From: Plantibacter auratus
GTDB lineage: Bacteria > Actinomycetota > Actinomycetes > Actinomycetales > Microbacteriaceae
DNA: 64,000 bases
Assembly (NCBI RefSeq): GCF_050587365.1
Contig: NZ_JBOBFV010000004.1
Coordinates: 62,001 to 126,000, forward strand
Reading direction: 5' to 3'
The notes under the pieces were generated by a model. It did not search any database. It worked only from the letters and a program-made list of their open reading frames with translations, and was not told the origin of the DNA. The first letter of the stretch is position 1. Every line of letters begins with the position of its first letter. Positions 16,799 to 24,674 of the stretch are shown here, one piece after another. A program made the translations under genes and the position numbers.

Positions 16799-17764
16799 GT
16801 GGCGCGGTACCTCGGCGTCGACGGTGGCGGGTCGAAGACGGCCTTCATGCTGCTCGACGACGCCGGACGGGTGCTCGCGGAAGCGAGGACGGCGAGCTGC
16901 TACTACTTCGACGAGGGGATCGAGCTGGTCGGTCGCATCCTCACCGAGGGCGTCTCGGAGGTGTGCCGGCAGGCGGGAGTCACGACCGCCGACATCGATC
17001 AGGCCTTCTTCGGTCTTCCCGGGTACGGCGAGGTGAGTTCCGACATCGCTCACCTCGATGCGCTGCCGCGCGACGTGCTCGGTCATGACCGGTTCTCCTG
17101 CGACAACGACATGGTGTGTGGGTGGGCCGGATCGCTCGGCGCCGTCGACGGCATCAACGTCATCAGCGGAACCGGCTCCATGACGTACGGCGAGCGCCGT
17201 GGCCGTGGGCACCGGGTCGGCGGGTGGAGCGAGCTGTTCGGCGACGAAGGGTCGGCGTACTGGATCGCCGCCCGGGGCTTGAACGCCTTCACGCGGATGA
17301 GCGATGGTCGCCTGCCGCGCGGTCCTCTCGTCGACCTCGTGCGGGCGAGGGTCGGGATCACGAGCGACCTCGATGTGATCGACGTCGTCATGAACCGCTG
17401 GAAGGGTCAGCGTGGCCGGATCGCGGATCTCGCGAAGACGGTCGTCGCTGCTGCCCAGCAGGGCGACGAGGTCGCGGGGCGGATCCTGGCCGACGCGAGC
17501 GGGGAGCTGGCGGAGATCGTCGAGGCGACCCGCGTGGAGCTCGGTTTCAGCGGCGACGAGGTCGTTCCGGTGTCGTACTCGGGCGGGGTGTTCTCCGCTG
17601 AGCCGGTGCGGTCGGGTTTCGAGCAGGCCATCGCGGCGCTGCCCGCCCGGTACGAACTCCGGACCCCGCTCTTGGGTCCGGCGATCGGCGCCGCGCTGTA
17701 CGCCGCGAAGCGCGCCGGGTCACCGCTCTCGCCCCAGGCGCTCGAAGTGCTGCGCTCCCGGTAG
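16799..17764 (+). CDS. BadF/BadG/BcrA/D-type sugar kinase (N-acetylglucosamine kinase-like)
   Basis: The 321-residue ASKHA-fold ATPase starts at GTG 16799; GGAG inside the SIS gene's last codons serves as its ribosome site. It shows the phosphate-1 motif YLGVDGGGSKTAFMLLDD (residues 4-21), an acidic substrate motif DNDMVCGW, the phosphate-2 motif ISGTGSMTYG, GGWSELFGDEGSAYWIA, and YSGGVF near the C-terminus. These are the marks of eukaryotic-type NAG kinases and their bacterial relatives. It probably phosphorylates the monosaccharide released by the GH4 enzyme before the SIS enzyme acts. It is the last gene of the operon and is followed by a dispersed palindromic element. Confidence 0.87.
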   Translation: MARYLGVDGGGSKTAFMLLDDAGRVLAEARTASCYYFDEGIELVGRILTEGVSEVCRQAGVTTADIDQAFFGLPGYGEVSSDIAHLDALPRDVLGHDRFSCDNDMVCGWAGSLGAVDGINVISGTGSMTYGERRGRGHRVGGWSELFGDEGSAYWIAARGLNAFTRMSDGRLPRGPLVDLVRARVGITSDLDVIDVVMNRWKGQRGRIADLAKTVVAAAQQGDEVAGRILADASGELAEIVEATRVELGFSGDEVVPVSYSGGVFSAEPVRSGFEQAIAALPARYELRTPLLGPAIGAALYAAKRAGSPLSPQALEVLRSR

Positions 17765-17793
17765 CCCGCTCCTCCGCCCGCCGTCGCCATGGG

Positions 17794-17939
17794 CCAGCGC
17801 GGTGCGCTGACGCGACCGCGGGCCTGACGCGTGAGCGCGGGTCTCCGGAGGGTCGCGCTCACGCGCGCGGGGCGCGGTCACGCCGGTTGTGCAGCGGCCA
17901 CGCCGGGTACACCACCCTGGCGTCAGCGCACCGCGCTGA
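17794..17939. repeat. Dispersed palindromic element, copy 3 (inverted)
   Basis: The 146-bp copy has terminal inverted repeats CCAGCGCGGTGCGCTGACG (17794-17812) and CGTCAGCGCACCGCGCTG (17921-17938). The core appears in reverse complement (GGGTCTCCGGAGGGTCGCGC around 17849), so this copy is flipped. About 20 extra bases separate the core from the right end. Confidence 0.85.
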
Positions 17940-17960
17940 CAGCTTCCCGGGGTCGGGCAC

Positions 17961-17991
17961 TTGACCCTCACGCGGCGTGAGGCTTTAGCGT
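17961..17991 (+). promoter_or_regulatory. MerR-type promoter with 19-bp spacer
   Basis: TTGACC (17961-17966) and TAGCGT (17986-17991) are separated by 19 bases, the overlong spacing used by MerR activators. A perfect 8-bp dyad CCTCACGC-G-GCGTGAGG (17966-17982) fills the spacer. The ATG at 17999 lies 7 bases after the -10, so the transcript is probably leaderless. Confidence 0.7.
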
Positions 17992-17998
17992 CGTCACC

Positions 17999-18883
17999 AT
18001 GACGATCACGATCCTCGACACCGCCAGCGGCATGCGTTCCGTCCTCGATGCACCGGAAGTCGAACGACCAGCGCGACTCCGCGCCATGCTCGAGCCCGTC
18101 GCCGACATGTACCGGTACTTCCCGGGCGAGGTCGACCTGCTCGCCATGCACGCGATGGGCTCGGGGTTCCCGATCGACCGGAGTCGGGATCGGGTCGTCG
18201 ACGCCCTCGACCGACTCGTCGCGGCGGACGCGTGGGGACGGATCTCACGGGCGCTCCACGCGGCGGTCGCCACCCAGCTCGCGGCGGTCCCGACCCTCGT
18301 GGTCCCCGACATCACCGTCCTGCTCGTCCTCGGCGACCCCGACGACAGCTACTTCATGGAGTCGATCCGCGGGTTCATCGGCAACGGCAGCGCGACCGGG
18401 TTCATCTCCCTCATCCTCTGGCCGACGGAGGAGAACCTCGCGCGCCTCGAGGCGGCCGCCGTCCACGAACTCAACCACAACCTGCGATACGCGCCGGGTG
18501 GGGTGGTGTGGGATCCGGCGACCGTCGTGGTCGGTGAGCAGGTGGTGTCGGAGGGGCTCGCGGACGCGTTCGCCCGGCAGTTGCACGGGTCGTCCGGCTA
18601 CACGCCGATCGGTGTCGCGCACCTCGACGACGACGCGGTGTTCGACCGGGTCGTCGAGGGTCTCCACGTCGGAGGGATGCAGCACTTCGTCTCGTGGGTG
18701 CACGGTGACGAAGCCGCGCTGCGATACGGGGGCGAGCCGGTCGGTCTGCCGATGGGTGCCGGGTATGCAGCGGGCAACCGTCTCGTCGACGCGTACCTGT
18801 CGGCGACGGGGACGACCGTCGCCGAAGCCCTGCACGTTCCGAGCGCGACGATCATCGAGGTGGCACTCCACGAGCTGGGCTGA
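17999..18883 (+). CDS. DUF2268-type zinc metalloprotease-like protein
   Basis: The 294-residue protein lacks a signal peptide. It carries HELNH (HExxH, His156-Glu157-His160) followed 25 residues later by Glu185 in SEGLADAFA, the layout of gluzincin-like DUF2268/YjaZ predicted proteases. The region before it (TVLLVLGDPDD, IRGFIGNGSATGFISL) also fits that family. The substrate is unknown. Its promoter has a MerR-type 19-bp spacer, and the only MerR gene adjacent is the convergent TipAL-like one ending 12 bases downstream, which suggests a regulator/target pair induced by a small molecule. Confidence 0.8.
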   Translation: MTITILDTASGMRSVLDAPEVERPARLRAMLEPVADMYRYFPGEVDLLAMHAMGSGFPIDRSRDRVVDALDRLVAADAWGRISRALHAAVATQLAAVPTLVVPDITVLLVLGDPDDSYFMESIRGFIGNGSATGFISLILWPTEENLARLEAAAVHELNHNLRYAPGGVVWDPATVVVGEQVVSEGLADAFARQLHGSSGYTPIGVAHLDDDAVFDRVVEGLHVGGMQHFVSWVHGDEAALRYGGEPVGLPMGAGYAAGNRLVDAYLSATGTTVAEALHVPSATIIEVALHELG

Positions 18884-18895
18884 GGCGGCTCCCCC

Positions 18896-19702
18896 TCACT
18901 CCCAGACGGCGGTGTCGGGGTCCACGCCGTGGTTGCGTGCGTTCGCGTCGATGACCAGTGAGAGCCACGCGGCGAGGCCCGGCTCGATCCGGTCGTAGGT
19001 GTCGGCCATGCCGGGCTCCGTGAGGGCGAGGCGGCCGATGATCACGTGCATGGACGGCGTGCAGTGGAAGTACTCGCTGAGGGCGGCGCGATGCCGTTCG
19101 GCGAGGGTGTTCGCCGTCTCGCTCCCGGCGACGACACCGGCGCGCTTGGCCTCGGCGAGTTCGTCGACCAGGTCGCGCATGGGTCCGACCAGCGCACGCC
19201 AGTCGTCCGACGTACGGGTCGCGGACCGTTCGGCGTACTCGGCCCACTGCGCGGAGTCGCCCCAGCGGGCGCGGGCGGTATCAGCCATCGTGGGGTTCCA
19301 GTCGTCGCCGAACACCGCTTCGCGCTCGTCCTCGGGGACGAGCACGCCGACCTCGTCGGCTTCGAGCAGGCGGTCGACGGACCGGGCGACGGCTTCGAGT
19401 CGTTCGATGGTGTCGCCGAGTTCGCGCCGACGCCGTGTGAGCTCCGCCCGTCGTTCGGCGGCCGGAGCGCTGAGGAGGGTGGGGATGCGAGCGAGCGGGA
19501 CACCGAGGTCGCGGAGGAGCACGACGCGTCGGAGGCGGGCGATGTCGACGGGCAGGTACGAGCGGTAGCCGCTCCGGTTCCTTCCGGACGGTTTGGCGAC
19601 CCCGAGCTCGTCCCAGTGGTGCAGCGTCCGCACGCTGACGCCGATCTCGGCCGCCGCCCGACCGACGGTCACGCCACCCTCGGTCCTCCCGTGCTCGTCC
19701 AT
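18896..19702 (-). CDS. MerR-family activator with TipAS-like ligand domain
   Basis: The 268-residue regulator has an N-terminal MerR DNA-binding domain (TVGRAAAEIGVSVRTLHHWDELGVAKPSGR split around residues 11-40, then RSGYRSYLPVDIARLRRVVLLRDLGV), a coiled-coil linker rich in Arg/Glu, and a C-terminal TipAS-like domain with FGDDWNP, WGDSAQWAEY and YFHCTPSMH. TipAS domains bind thiopeptide-like or other bulky ligands; the Cys in HCTPSM is the usual covalent-capture residue position. The ATG at 19702 is chosen because the frame upstream runs into a dispersed repeat. It probably activates the convergent DUF2268 gene. Confidence 0.87.
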   Translation of the reverse strand: MDEHGRTEGGVTVGRAAAEIGVSVRTLHHWDELGVAKPSGRNRSGYRSYLPVDIARLRRVVLLRDLGVPLARIPTLLSAPAAERRAELTRRRRELGDTIERLEAVARSVDRLLEADEVGVLVPEDEREAVFGDDWNPTMADTARARWGDSAQWAEYAERSATRTSDDWRALVGPMRDLVDELAEAKRAGVVAGSETANTLAERHRAALSEYFHCTPSMHVIIGRLALTEPGMADTYDRIEPGLAAWLSLVIDANARNHGVDPDTAVWE

Positions 19703-19748
19703 CCACCCAGCATCGCACCCGGGCCCGACCTGCGTCCTCTGCCTGCTG

Positions 19749-19875
19749 CCAGCGCGGTGCGCTGACGCGAGTTCACCCGACCCGGCGTGGGCGCGGCCCA
19801 CACCCGCGAGCGCACCCCTCCGGAGACCCGCGCCCACGCGCCAGACCCGCGCTCAGCCCCAGCGCACCGCGCTGA
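19749..19875. repeat. Dispersed palindromic element, copy 4
   Basis: The 127-bp copy starts CCAGCGCGGTGCGCTGACG and ends CAGCGCACCGCGCTGA, with the core CCCCTCCGGAGACCCGCGC at 19816-19834. It is tandem with copy 5, which begins 17 bases later. Confidence 0.85.
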
Positions 19876-19892
19876 CACCGGTACCGAACTCG

Positions 19893-20038
19893 CCAGCGCG
19901 GTGCGCCGGCGCGAGCGCGCCCCACTCGGCGCGAGCGTGCGCCTCCCGGCTCGGGCGCACCCCACACACGCGAGCGCACCCCTCCGGAGACCCGCGCCCA
20001 CGCGCCAGACCCGCGCTCGCGTCACAGCACCGCGCTGG
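19893..20038. repeat. Dispersed palindromic element, copy 5
   Basis: The 146-bp copy lies directly beside copy 4 in the same orientation, with the core CCCCTCCGGAGACCCGCGC around 19977-19995. The left end (CCAGCGCGGTGCGCCGGCG) and right end (CACAGCACCGCGCTGG) are degraded. The interior is longer, with an extra GGCGCGAGCGTGCG-type stretch. Confidence 0.82.
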
Positions 20039-20078
20039 CACCACCACCACACACCGCTTGAGCCCGACCGGTGACGCG

Positions 20079-20113
20079 GACGGCCCCGGGAGCAGTGCGC
20101 TCCCGGGGCCGTC
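20079..20113 (-). terminator. Strong hairpin after the lamin-tail protein gene
   Basis: A perfect 15-bp stem (GACGGCCCCGGGAGC / GCTCCCGGGGCCGTC) with a 5-base loop lies 15 bases beyond the stop codon at 20128. There is no T-run, as is usual for actinobacterial terminators. Confidence 0.8.
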
Positions 20114-20127
20114 GGACCTTCAGTCGG

Positions 20128-23100
20128 TCAGGCCGCCCGACGACGCGCACGCATCGCGACGAGGACTCCACCGAGGAGGACCAGCAGGACCCCCGCGCCG
20201 ATCGTGCCGAACGGCAGCTCGGCGCCGGTCGTCGCGAGCGACCCACCCGACGCCGCGGCGTCGACGCTCGTCCCGTCGGCCGCGACGATCCGCACCTCGG
20301 TCCAACCGATGAGCGAGCCGTCCGCCGCGTAGACCGCGACCCGGTGGTCGCCCAGCGTCGCGTCGGCCGGGATCGTCGCCAGCAGGTCACCGGCGGTGTT
20401 CGTCGTGCCGCTGGCAATCCGGGCCGGGGTCGAGTACAGCCACACCTCGACGGCCGTGGTCGCGAAGCGGTCCTCGAGACCGACCGTCACGGTCTCGCCC
20501 CGCCGCACGGTGTCCGCCAGCATGATCGCACCACGGTTGGCCTCGGTCAGGCTCGTCCCGGGCAGTGGCGTGACTCCGCCGGTCGGGGGCGTCACGGGCG
20601 GCGTGGTCGTTCCGGGCAGCGACCCCAGACGGAGAGCCTCCGAGGCGTAGCCGTCGGCGAACCAGTACACGGGACGCTCACCGTCGACCGACAGCGAGGC
20701 CGGCGCGGTCGCAAAGCCCTCGTTGTTGAGGTTGGGCAGGCCCGCCGGACGCTCGACCTGAGCGATCCCCGGCTGCTCGGTCCCGTTCAGCGTGATCTGC
20801 GCACCGGTGCCCGCGCAGCCGTCGTCGCACACGGCCCACAGCACGCCGAGCGTCGTGTCGTAGTCGAGCGCCATGACCGCCGGGAGGCCCGGGTCGATCG
20901 TCGAGATCAGCGTGGCCGAGCCGTCGGCGTTCAGTGCGAACGCGTAGACGTCGCCGGTGTCCTCGACGCCGACGAAGAACAGTCCGTCACCGTGGCCCGC
21001 GTAGTTCGCCGGGTCGTACGTCGCCTTCGTGTTGTCGTCGAAGAGCTTGCCGACGAGGTCGCCGTCGGCCACCCACTCGACGGCCTCGACACCGAGGTTC
21101 GCGCCGACCGTCGGCAGCAGGGCCGTGAGGTCCCACTCCTGGGAGGCGACGACGTCGGGGCCGGGCGCGTTCGGGTCGACCTTGAGCACGGCGTTGAGCG
21201 TCGTGCCCTTCACGCTGTTGTCGCGCTCGACGCCGACATAGACGGAACCTGCGCCGTCGACGGTGATGCCCTCGGTGTCGGGGCCGGCAGCGGACGGGTT
21301 CGACGCGTCCTTCTGGAAGCGGGCGCGCTTGCCGTTCTCCCAACCGTCGACGAACGAGACGGAACCGTCGGCGGCGATCGCGAGCTTCCAGAACGAGCCG
21401 GTGCCGTTGTCGACCGCCCAGAGGAACGCGCCGTCGGCGGTGACCTGGGTGTCGAGTCCTGAGCTGTCCTCGAGGAACATCGGCGTGGTGTCGAGCACCG
21501 TCACGTCGGGCGATCCGGGCCACGGACCGACCGGGATCTCACCGGCGCAGACGTTGACTGTACCCTTGGTGGCCTCGGCCGTCTCAGCGAAGGCGCCGGT
21601 CGCGTCGGGGCAGCGTCCCCAGGTGTTCGCCGGGTGTCCCTCGCCCCAGGTGGTCGAGTCGAGTAGTGCGTCGCCCTCGAACAGACGGACCGTGTCGCCG
21701 CCGCCGAGCCCGAAGCCGAGGGCTGCGCGCTCGATGACGAGGTAGCCGCCGGCCGCGATGCTCGTGCCGGTGGGAATGGCGTAGGCGTGGGTGTCGTCGT
21801 CGTCCTTCACGACGATGCCGGAGACGTCGAGCGCGGCGGTCGTCGGGTTGACGAGCTCGATCCAGTCGTCGGGCGAACCGCCGTCGGACTCGACCTCGTT
21901 GATGCGCACCGGGTTGCCGCAGGCGTTGCGCAGGCCCTTGGTGGAGACGGCGGTGTCGACGAACTCGCCCGTGCCGTCGGGGCAGCGCGCGAAGACGCCG
22001 TCCGCGTGGGCCGCGTAGGTGTACTCGGCGACCGTCGCGCCGGCGGCGTTCCGCACGGTGACGGTGTCGCCGTTGCCGAGCCCGAACGCGAAGTTCACAT
22101 TCTGGTCGAAGACGAAGTAGGCGCCGGGCTCGAGGATCGTGCCCGCGGGCAGCGGGGTCGTGTCAGCGGCGTGGCTCACCGGGTCGTTGTCCATGAGCGT
22201 CCAGCCGGAGATGTCCAGCGCGGCCGCCTCGAGGTTGACGATCTCGACCCAGTCGGTCGTGTCCTTGTTCGACTCGACCTCGTTGATCGCGACGTTCGGG
22301 AGGACGCAGTCGTTCGCGGCACCCTTGGTGATGCGTGCGAGCGTGAAGTCGCCTTCACCGTCGGGGCAGCGGGCGAGCGTCGCGGCGATGAAGTCACCGT
22401 CGATGGCGGCGTGCCCGCTCCACGTTCCAGAACGGTCGATGAGCGTGCCGGTCGCGTCGAACAGGCGGATCTCGTCGGCGCTGCCGATGCCGATCGGGTC
22501 GCGGAACGCGCCCTGCGTCTCGGTGCCGCCGACCAGGCCGATCGTCGCTTCGTCGACCACGAGGAACTCGCCGGGAGCGATCGACGTGCCGGGCAGGAAC
22601 TGCCAGCGGTGGTCGTCGGAGTTGTCGCGAATCTCGTAGCGCGAGATGTCGAGCGCCGTCGTGCCGGGGTTGAAGAACTCGACCCAGTCGGATGGCTGGG
22701 AGTCGATCTCGTTGATGCGGATCTCACCGTCGGTCTCGGGGACCTCGGGTGCGGTGAAGACGTTCGCGGCGCCCTTCGTCGACTCGGTGGTCTCGGCCCA
22801 GCCGGCGCGGTCGGCGGTGATGCCGTAGGTGACCGGCGCGTGTGCGGTCCACGAGTATTCGTCAGCGATCGCGGCGGTCGGGTCGAACAAGCGGACCGAG
22901 TCCTCCTTGCCGAGACCGAAGCCGAACTGGGTGTCGTCGATGACGAGGAACGCACCGGGCTCGACGACGGTGCCGGCCGGGAACGCGTAGGGCTTGTCGT
23001 CCTTGTTGTCCTTCACGACCCAGCCGTCGAGCGTGACCGCTGTCGTCGCGGTGTTGGTGAACTCGATCCAGTCTGAGGCTTGGCCGTCGGAGGACTCGAT

Positions 23101-23220
23101 CTCGTTGATCTGGAGCCCCGGCGCTGGGGCGGCGATGGCGGCGGCGGGCGTCGCGATGAGGGCGGTTGCACCGATGGCGCACGCGGCGGTCATCGTCAAC
23201 ACACGGTTGAGGCGGGGCAT
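20128..23220 (-). CDS. Cell-wall-anchored protein: four lamin-tail domains, phytase-esterase-like domain, LATTG sorting signal
   Basis: The 1030-residue protein starts at MPRLNRVLTM behind GGAG and has a signal peptide ending near AIAAPAPG. Four lamin-tail (LTD) repeats follow, each with an IN-E(I/V)-(E/D)S start and a DW(I/V)E-(F/I/L) strand (ASDWIEFTN, PSDWVEFFN, TTDWVEIVN, PDDWIELVN), up to about residue 570. Residues about 585-870 resemble the phytase/esterase-like beta-propeller (FLEDSSGLD, FLWAVDNGTG, DTEGITVDGAGSVYVGVERDN, LPNLNNEGFA). An Ig-like region follows. The C-terminus LATTGAELPFG, hydrophobic span and RARRRAA form a sortase signal of the LAxTG type. It is displayed on the wall; the enzymatic role is inferred only. 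Confidence 0.85.
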   Translation of the reverse strand: MPRLNRVLTMTAACAIGATALIATPAAAIAAPAPGLQINEIESSDGQASDWIEFTNTATTAVTLDGWVVKDNKDDKPYAFPAGTVVEPGAFLVIDDTQFGFGLGKEDSVRLFDPTAAIADEYSWTAHAPVTYGITADRAGWAETTESTKGAANVFTAPEVPETDGEIRINEIDSQPSDWVEFFNPGTTALDISRYEIRDNSDDHRWQFLPGTSIAPGEFLVVDEATIGLVGGTETQGAFRDPIGIGSADEIRLFDATGTLIDRSGTWSGHAAIDGDFIAATLARCPDGEGDFTLARITKGAANDCVLPNVAINEVESNKDTTDWVEIVNLEAAALDISGWTLMDNDPVSHAADTTPLPAGTILEPGAYFVFDQNVNFAFGLGNGDTVTVRNAAGATVAEYTYAAHADGVFARCPDGTGEFVDTAVSTKGLRNACGNPVRINEVESDGGSPDDWIELVNPTTAALDVSGIVVKDDDDTHAYAIPTGTSIAAGGYLVIERAALGFGLGGGDTVRLFEGDALLDSTTWGEGHPANTWGRCPDATGAFAETAEATKGTVNVCAGEIPVGPWPGSPDVTVLDTTPMFLEDSSGLDTQVTADGAFLWAVDNGTGSFWKLAIAADGSVSFVDGWENGKRARFQKDASNPSAAGPDTEGITVDGAGSVYVGVERDNSVKGTTLNAVLKVDPNAPGPDVVASQEWDLTALLPTVGANLGVEAVEWVADGDLVGKLFDDNTKATYDPANYAGHGDGLFFVGVEDTGDVYAFALNADGSATLISTIDPGLPAVMALDYDTTLGVLWAVCDDGCAGTGAQITLNGTEQPGIAQVERPAGLPNLNNEGFATAPASLSVDGERPVYWFADGYASEALRLGSLPGTTTPPVTPPTGGVTPLPGTSLTEANRGAIMLADTVRRGETVTVGLEDRFATTAVEVWLYSTPARIASGTTNTAGDLLATIPADATLGDHRVAVYAADGSLIGWTEVRIVAADGTSVDAAASGGSLATTGAELPFGTIGAGVLLVLLGGVLVAMRARRRAA

Positions 23221-23386
23221 GGGTCTCCAGGGCACGAAGGGACGGGGATCGTGTCCCATCCCATCGGCGTGGGGTGGCCGGGTGGAGGAGCGGCGGTGAC
23301 CGGGAGGTGAACGACAGGTGGCTTCCCAGGCGGGACGTGCCACGATCCAGCAGATCGGACGCAGCGACCAGGACTACGCTCACCCC

Positions 23387-24223
23387 ATGACCGACGATGC
23401 GACGACCGACACCGCTCCGCGCGCAGACCTCACCGGCTGGGTGCGGACCTCGTTCACCGGCGGCGGCGTCACGCACGACCGCTTCGAGAAGGGGTCCGGG
23501 CCGGGCGTCGTGCTCATTCCCGAGCTACCCGGGCTCACCCCCGAGGTCCTCGGGTTGGCGGAGCACCTCGTCGCGGAGGGGTTCACCGTCGCGATCCCGT
23601 CACCGTTCGGGACGCCTGGCCACGAAGGGACCATCGGCTACACGCTCGCGAGCGTCAGCAAAGTCTGCGTCTCCGCCGAGTTCAAGGCGTTCGCGACCGG
23701 TGCCCACCGGCCCGTCGCCGACCACGTCCGGGCACTGGCCGCCGACCTCGCGGGCCGCACGCCTGGTCCTGGCGTCGGCGTCATCGGTATGTGCTTCACC
23801 GGCGGTTTCGCGCTCGCGGCGGCCGTCGACGAGCACGTCCTCGCCTCCGTCATGAGCCAGCCGTCGACACCGTTCCCCGTCAGCCGGGCCCGCCGCGTCG
23901 ACCCGGGGATGTCCGCCGCCGAGTTCGACGCCGTCGCAGCCCGTGCGGCTCAGGGCTCTGTCTGCGCACTCGGCCTCCGCTTCAGCGAGGACCGGGCTGT
24001 CCCGCGACAGCGCTTCGCCACCATCGCGGCCAAGCTCGGTGACGCGTTCGAGGTCATCGAACTCGACTCCTCCCCCGGTAACGCCACCGGCTTCTCGAAG
24101 ACCGCGCACTCGGTCCTCACCGGCGAGGTCCGCGAGCGCGACGGCCACCCGGCGTTCGAGGCACGCAAGCGCGTGGTCGCCTTTCTCCGTGAACGACTGG
24201 CGACACCGACCGCGTCGGCCTGA
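23387..24223 (+). CDS. Dienelactone-hydrolase-family protein
   Basis: The 278-residue alpha/beta hydrolase carries the dienelactone-hydrolase pattern: GVVLIPELPGLTPEV near the oxyanion loop, the nucleophile elbow GMCFTGGFA with Cys136 in place of serine, and SKTAHSVL near residue 245, which should provide the catalytic histidine. No signal peptide is present. The ATG at 23387 is chosen because upstream codons look non-coding. It probably hydrolyses a lactone or ester; the true substrate is unknown, and the neighbours give no pathway. Confidence 0.85.
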   Translation: MTDDATTDTAPRADLTGWVRTSFTGGGVTHDRFEKGSGPGVVLIPELPGLTPEVLGLAEHLVAEGFTVAIPSPFGTPGHEGTIGYTLASVSKVCVSAEFKAFATGAHRPVADHVRALAADLAGRTPGPGVGVIGMCFTGGFALAAAVDEHVLASVMSQPSTPFPVSRARRVDPGMSAAEFDAVAARAAQGSVCALGLRFSEDRAVPRQRFATIAAKLGDAFEVIELDSSPGNATGFSKTAHSVLTGEVRERDGHPAFEARKRVVAFLRERLATPTASA

Positions 24224-24261
24224 TCTTCCCAGCCGGCCGTCACGCTGCGATCATCGACTCC

Positions 24262-24639
24262 ATGACCTCGACACGACACGACCGCGCGACACCGAACCTG
24301 CCGTCACGCAGCTTCGACGCGACGGAGACGTTCTATTCGGCGTTCGGCTTCGAGCGCGCGTTCCGCGACGAGGGCTGGCTGATCCTCGTCCGCGGTGGTC
24401 TGCAGCTCGAGTTCTTCCCGGCACCCGACCTCGACCCCGCGTCGAGCAACTTCATGTGTTGTCTGCGCGTGGCCGACGTCGACGAGCTCTACGACGCCAT
24501 CCGACGTTCAGGAGTCGCCGAGGCGACCGTCGGCGCGCCTCGCCTGCACCCGGTCCGGATGCAGGATTGGGGACTCCGGGCCGGATTCCTCATCGACCCG
24601 GACGGCACGCAACTCACCCTCATCGAGCAGCGCGACTGA
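24262..24639 (+). CDS. Bleomycin-resistance-like VOC protein
   Basis: The 125-residue single-domain VOC (glyoxalase fold) protein starts with ATPNLPSRSFDATETFYSAFGF and has the drug-binding-type middle LILVRGGLQLEFFPAPDLDP and the end GFLIDPDGTQLTLIEQRD. This is typical of BRP/Ble-like dimers that sequester bleomycin-type drugs by binding rather than catalysis. It follows the DLH gene by 38 bases on the same strand and may be cotranscribed. Confidence 0.85.
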   Translation: MTSTRHDRATPNLPSRSFDATETFYSAFGFERAFRDEGWLILVRGGLQLEFFPAPDLDPASSNFMCCLRVADVDELYDAIRRSGVAEATVGAPRLHPVRMQDWGLRAGFLIDPDGTQLTLIEQRD

Positions 24640-24674
24640 TCCGCGACGGCGCGACGTCCGCCGTTCGGGAACGC

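Noticed and set aside
19749..20038. Possible CRISPR-like array
   Set aside because: The two tandem units are copies of a dispersed element with inverted ends. Repeat and spacer lengths are wrong and the element occurs singly elsewhere.
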